Shown here in pieces: positions 59,230 to 64,000 of a stretch of 64,000 nt of DNA (the stretch's first letter is position 1; every line of letters starts with the position of its first letter). The notes beneath the pieces were generated by a model. It saw only the letters and a list, made by a program, of their open reading frames with translations. It ran no database searches and was not told the origin of the DNA. Source of the stretch: Fremontodendron californicum (lineage: Eukaryota > Streptophyta > Magnoliopsida > Malvales > Malvaceae); contig JAULJL010000047.1 in assembly GCA_030761205.1 (NCBI GenBank), positions 2,921,501 to 2,985,500 on the forward strand. Reading direction: 5' to 3'. A program made the position numbers and the translations under genes.

Positions 59230-60718
59230 ACTTTCTTTGTGTTCAACCAACTTCTTCTTCTCTCTCTCTCTCTCCACAAATTTCTTACTTTTTTTATTTT
59301 CAGCAAAATTCTGGTAAAATAAAATAAAAAATCTATTTTCTATTTCTCAGAACAAAAAAATAAATAAATAAAGCAGTTTAAAAAATCTTTCATCGTTCCC
59401 TTTTTTTTTTGTTTATTCTCTCCCATTAAAGCTTAAACTTGAAACTGGGAAAAAAAAATTGCTGCAATTTTTTGCAAGATTGGTGGGATAGTCGAAGATT
59501 CATGTGGAAAAATTTCGAAAGTGAGGAACTTTGGATTCTATTTTTCTTTTTTCAATAAGCTTTCTCTTTGAATTCATTTGCCTTTCGAGATTTCGTGTTT
59601 TTTTCAATACAATCGCAAATTATTTGCAAAAACTACAAAAAAAGTTTAAAAAAGCTGAAATTTGAATGCTTTCTTCCTACATGTTGTTGATTCTCCGAAA
59701 AGGTTCGATAAGTTTTAGTTTTTTTGTTGTTTTTGGATGTTTGGTTGCTGAGATAGTGGGAGGAAAGTAAAAGAAGAGAACAATATTGAATTTTTTAGTT
59801 GTGTTGCTGTTTTGATTCAATGAAATCGCAAAATATTTTAATTCTTTTAAATGCTGAAATATAAAAGCGGTCTACATGCATGTTGTTGTTGCTTCTTCAA
59901 ATTGATTTGAGTTTTTTTTTTTTTTATGTTTGGTTGACAAGAAAGTGCAGGAATGAAAAGAAAAAGAAAAGGAAAATTACTTTTTGTTGTTTTTCAGTTA
60001 TAAAAAATCGTTTTCCAATAACTAATTCCGTAATTGAAAAGAGTTTCTAAATTCTTCACCTTTCTTCTTCCTTCCTACATTTTTAATATCATTATCTAAT
60101 TAAAATTAATTATTTTCTCTTTTTTTTTCTCAATGTTTCATTTTTTTTTATAACCGGTATTCTATATTTTGTCTAATCAAGACTCAAGAGTTCAAGACAA
60201 AGACCAGCCACGAAAACGGAACTAAAAATTGAAAATTTTGAGGTTTTAAGAATGAATACGCAAAGAAATAAATTTAATTTATACTTGAAAATTGGCAATT
60301 CGTGTGTATTTTTTCGTATTGTAATCGTGTTTAAGGTGTTTTATATTTATATAAGTTTAGTTTTGACGTGTTAATAATTTGTGTTATATATATTTTGACA
60401 CATTTGTGTATTCGTATCATGTCCGTGTTTTTTTTTCTTGTCATGTTTTAGTTATTTTTTTCATGTCGTGTTTGTCGTGTAAATGTGTAATCGTGTCGTG
60501 TCTTTAACTCTTTGATTTTTTTTATTGATTTTTATAAATGCAGAGTTCTTAAGGATTGTGAGATTTGAAAGTTCTTGAATGGACATTTCAGAGACATAGA
60601 ACCTTTTGAAGATATGCTGTGTTGAAGGAAAATCTAAATCTAAAGCTTTGGACTACAACTACATTCAAATCAACTGATTGTAAAATAAATTTTGATAAAA
60701 AAAAAAAGAGAGGTCAAT
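59230..60718 (+). promoter_or_regulatory. 5' region of the NHX copy with a leader intron
   Basis: A CT-rich tract (CTTCTTCTTCTCTCTCTCTC at about 59249) suits a plant leader. A probable leader-intron acceptor ATGCAG lies at 60537-60542, followed by a leader exon to the ATG at 60719. The intron carries a family B MITE at about 60290-60510. Confidence 0.5.
60290..60510 (-). mobile_element. MITE family B copy (minus)
   Basis: Minus-strand core: TTTTGACGTGTTAATAATTT, then ACATTTGTGTATTCGTATCA, then GTAATCGTGTCGTGTC. Confidence 0.7.
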
Positions 60719-62369
60719 ATGGTGGCAACGCAGTTAGCTGTTGCATTTTCTAAGTTGCAAGCACTATCTACTTCAGACCATGCCTCTGTGGTCTCTATGA
60801 ACCTATTCGTCGCGCTTCTTTGCGCTTGTATTGTGATCGGTCATCTTTTAGAGGAGAATCGATGGATGAACGAATCAATTACTGCCCTTGTGATTGTAAG
60901 TTTCTCTCTTGACATCTATTGGCATGGATGTACTCTTTTATGAACAATTCAGCTAAGTTTTGTTTGCTTGGATTATATGTTGTACTTTCTGATAGATTTG
61001 ATTTCGTTCATTTATGGGCAGGGTCTTTGTACTGGGGTTGTTATTTTGTTGATGAGTGGGGCAAAAAGCTCACATCTTCTAGTCTTTATGAAGATCTCTT
61101 CTTTATCTATCTTCTGCCCCCTATTATATTCAATGTTGGGTAAGTTTGTTCTCCTTTCATTTTCAATTTTTCATTGCACTTGATGAAAAACATGGAGATT
61201 GTTTATTATAGCTTATAAAAGATAAAATAGATAGATATGCAACACTTATCAAATTTCAAACTTTATTTTGCTTAAATGCATATTCATTAGTTATTTGAAC
61301 TTTAGTACATTAAGAAATTCCCCATTCAATCTTGTAAATAGAAGAACATAGTGTCTTTTTTTTAGTTTTTTATGATGTTGAGTTTATTTTTTAATTTAAA
61401 TTTGTTAGAGTAAAAAAATTAAGACTTCATTAATTAGTTAATTATTTGTCGTCCTAAATCCTTTTTGATCTCTGCTTTCTCTGCCAGGTTTAAAGTGAAA
61501 AAGAAGCAATTTTTTTGTAACTTTATCACCATCATGATGTTTGGGGCTATTGGTACATTAATATCTTGTACAGTTATATCTTTAGGTATTTTCGACAAAT
61601 TTTATACGTGCAGTTTACAGTAGTGCATATACAATTTCTTTCATTTTTTTTGGTTTTGATTTATGGGGATTGGCAGTCAGTTGGTACTATTAGGGGTTGG
61701 CTTAATTTGTTGATGTACATCTTAGTATTGCCAAGACTAATTTGGTGGTTGTAATTGCAACTCTGATGCTTCAAACAGGTGTTATTAACTTCTTTAAGGA
61801 AATGGACATTGGCTCCTTGGATATTGGAGATTTTCTAGGTATTTGCCCTTATTGCTTTTTTATTTTTCAAAATGGCTTTGTTCATGTTTCGGTACTTTAC
61901 TATTGTTTCCTACAATTTTCAGCAATTGGTGCAATCTTTGCTGCAACAGATTCTGTTTGCACACTGTAGGTATGCATAAATTAAATTTGAAACAACTAAT
62001 GTATCAAACTTGCTAAATTGAAGTTGTTTCTTCTGATGGTGTAGGTGCTTAATCAGGATGAGACTCCATTACTCTACAGCCTGGTTTTTGGAAAGGATGT
62101 TGTAAATGATGCGACGTCAGTAGTGCTTTTCAATGCAATCCAGAGTGTTGATCTCACTAATATCAATCATAGAATTGCTCTGGAGTTTATTAGCAGTTTT
62201 TTGTATTTATTTTTAGTAAGCACTATACTGGGAGTGGTAATAAGTCTGTTCTTATACAAATCTTACTAATTTTGTAAACACTACACTTCGACCAAGGTGT
62301 GATACTTTTCTTCTCCTTATAGGTTGGGCTGGTAAGTGCTTACATCATCAAAAAATTGTACTTTGGCAG
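60719..62369 (+). pseudogene. NHX-type Na+(K+)/H+ antiporter, broken, 5' part
   Basis: Exons 60719-60895, 61022-61139, 61488-61585, 61779-61838, 61923-61969, 62045-62236 and 62323-62369 align in order with plant vacuolar NHX proteins. Recognisable are MNLFVALLCACIVIGHLLEE, the amiloride-site segment LFFIYLLPPIIFNVG, MDIGSLDIGDFL, IGAIFAATDSVCTL and VLNQDETPLLYSLVFG. Two lesions: one base is missing in exon 2 near 61088 (frame shifts between LLVF and EDLFF), and exon 5 ends CTG TAG where CTG CAG is expected (61967-61969). The usual FGEGVVNDAT reads FGKDVVNDAT. The next expected exon (HSTDREVALM region) is not seen before the right edge. Family role: proton-coupled Na+/K+ loading of vacuoles. 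Confidence 0.9.
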
Positions 62370-62434
62370 GTATTTTTATATGCTATCTGGGTTTTCATAT
62401 CAACTCGCTTTTCAATAATTGTGTTTTATACTAG

Positions 62435-62672
62435 ATTTGATAATCCGTGTATTCGTATTGTATTCATGTTATTTTTTCTTATCATAATCATGTTAAAGGT
62501 AATATATTTATATAAATTTTGACACGTTAATAATTCGTTTTATATAGATTTTAACACGTTCGTGTATTCATGCCGTATTCGTATTATTTTTTCATGTCAT
62601 GTTTGTATTATTTTTTCTTGTCATGTCGTATTTTAGTTATTTTCTTGTGTCATATCCAAAATTACTAGGTCT
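62435..62672 (-). mobile_element. MITE family B copy (minus) with 8-bp flanks
   Basis: Starts TAGATTTGATAATCCGTGTA and ends AAATTACTAGGTCTA; flanks TTTTATAC / TTCTACAC match 6 of 8. Confidence 0.72.
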
Positions 62673-62724
62673 ATTCTACACATCAAACAACTTCGAAATT
62701 CTTCTATCTAACATATATCTAAAA

Positions 62725-63155
62725 TCAACTACACAAACTCCTCTAGTGCCAACACGTGTTCACTGCTCTGCTATCGATACGTGTCTTTTTTTTTTTTTTT
62801 TGAAGAAGGAAAGAAAAGAAAGAGAATGAGAAAGAAAATAAAAGAAAAGAGAAAGAGAAAGAGAAAGAAAGATGAGAAAACTACTTCGATAGCGACATGT
62901 GTCCATTGCTCTGGTGTCGACACGTGTCCTTCTTTTTAGGAAGGAAAAAAGAAAAGAATATAAAGGAAAGGAAAGAGAAAGAGAAAGAGAAAGAGAAAAA
63001 GAAAAAGAAAAACAAAAAGAAAAGAATATAAAGGAAAGGAAAGAGAAAGAGAAAGAGAAAGAGAAAAAGAAAAAGAAAAACAAAAAGAAAAAGAAAGAAA
63101 AGAAAGAGAAAAGAGAAAAGAGAAAAGAAAGAAGAAAGAAGAAAGGAAAGGAATG
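62725..63155. repeat. Purine-rich low-complexity block with nested duplications
   Basis: An ACACGTGT / CGATACGTGTC motif occurs twice (about 62752 and 62885-62928). A 68-bp unit starting GAATATAAAGGAAAGGAAAG is repeated in tandem (62956 and 63024). The rest is GAAAGA-type repeats. Confidence 0.85.
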
Positions 63156-63159
63156 AGAA

Positions 63160-63640
63160 AATTTTGTGTGTTTGTGTTATTTTTCATGTGTTTAAAGTAT
63201 TATAAATATATATAAACTTTTACACATTAATAATTCATTTTATGTATATTTTCTATTCATGTAGTGTTCATATTGTTTTTCGTGTTGTGTTTTTATCATT
63301 TTTCCTATGTTGCGTTGTCGTGTCTCAATTCATTTCATATTTTGCATAGTTTGTCATTGTAATTCAATTTAGAGAAAAATTTGTGTGTTCGTTTCGTGTC
63401 TCGATTCACGATATATTTTGCATAATTTGTCATAGTGATTCAATTTAAAAAAAAAATTTGTGTGTTCATGATGTGTTCGTGTTATTTTTTGTGTTCAAAG
63501 TATTATAAATTTTTACACATTAATAATTCATTTTATATAGATTTTGACACGTTCGTGTGTTCATGTCATGTTCATTTTATTTTTCATGTCATGTCATGTT
63601 TTAATTATTTTCTCATTTTGTGTTTGTGTCGTGTCCCAAT
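63160..63640 (-). mobile_element. Two decayed MITE family B copies (minus)
   Basis: Cores such as TACACATTAATAATTCATTT appear twice (about 63220 and 63514), each followed by TTCGTGT / TTCATGT words, suggesting a local duplication of one copy. Confidence 0.55.
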
Positions 63641-64000
63641 TCATCCCGCTTTTTGCATAATTTGTTATAGTGATTCGATTTTAACTCTAAATTCATTTAC
63701 TTAAAATATAAAAATTATTTAAATAAATGATAATTATTTAATATGATTCAACTTAAATTTATTTGTGATTGTTAATTTAATTAAAAATTTATAAATATTA
63801 AAAAAAATCCCCTAACGAAGCAAGGAAAAATTCTAGTAAGAATCTATACTCCTCTCTAGGGAATGAAGGTTTACACAAAAAGTATTTTTTTTTAAATCAT
63901 TTGTAATATTAAAAAATTTACTTGACATGAAACTTCAACTGAACATGAATTTTTTTGTTTTGTTATTACTTATTACAGTACATGTTGATGGTATAATGTC

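Larger units (their letters stand above)
62370..64000. other. Repeat-filled DNA downstream of NHX exon 7
   Basis: Holds family B MITEs and a purine-rich low-complexity block. No NHX exon is recognised, so the intron either extends past the window or the gene is truncated. Confidence 0.6.

Noticed and set aside
62760..63187. Long open frames on both strands in the GA-rich block
   Set aside because: They translate to Lys/Glu or Phe/Ser runs from a low-complexity repeat and have no protein-like pattern.

Overview
The window is plant nuclear DNA, almost certainly from a eudicot: genes with short exons and GT-AG introns, AT-rich intergenic DNA, and several layers of nested transposable elements. 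The species cannot be read from the sequence; I infer a mid-sized, TE-rich dicot genome.

Host genes. (1) 569-2724, plus strand: the 3' half of a GDA1/CD39 apyrase, running in from the left edge. (2) 6735-7661, minus strand: a small three-exon gene of unknown function, assembled here from phase-compatible splice sites. (3) 25809-25925, plus strand: the first coding exon of an LSM3-like gene, with no later exons found. (4) 46443-57016, minus strand: a complete 15-exon gene for the epsilon subunit of translation factor eIF2B, 729 codons. (5) 60719-62369, plus strand: a vacuolar-type Na+/H+ antiporter (NHX) gene with a frameshift and a premature stop, probably a pseudogene, with no later exon seen before the right edge.

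Mobile DNA. A Ty3/gypsy chromovirus-type element lies at 13068-18355. A composite Mutator-like (MULE) region at about 29848-42702 has inverted terminal repeats, tandem TGTACATA-rich arrays, a broken MuDR-type transposase, and fragments of ribosomal protein L8 and histone H2A. It has been invaded by a hAT element (31113-32048) and by an internally inverted Ty1/copia element (37150-41938). Two other MULE-like inverted-repeat elements lie at 4540-5808 and 57550-58907. At least four families of short hAT-like elements, several with clear 8-bp target duplications, are scattered through introns and spacers.

Region by region: 0-3 kb apyrase; 3-13 kb MITEs, a MULE and the unknown gene; 13-18 kb gypsy element; 18-25 kb gene-free DNA with fold-back elements; 25-30 kb LSM3 exon and AT-rich spacer; 30-43 kb MULE/copia/hAT composite; 43-46 kb spacer; 46-57 kb eIF2B epsilon; 57-59 kb inverted-repeat element; 59-64 kb NHX pseudogene and repeats. 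The genes do not form a pathway. The main interest lies in how the mobile elements captured, nested and rearranged. Exon boundaries were placed by eye from splice consensus and reading phase; all comparisons with protein families are from memory, without database searches.
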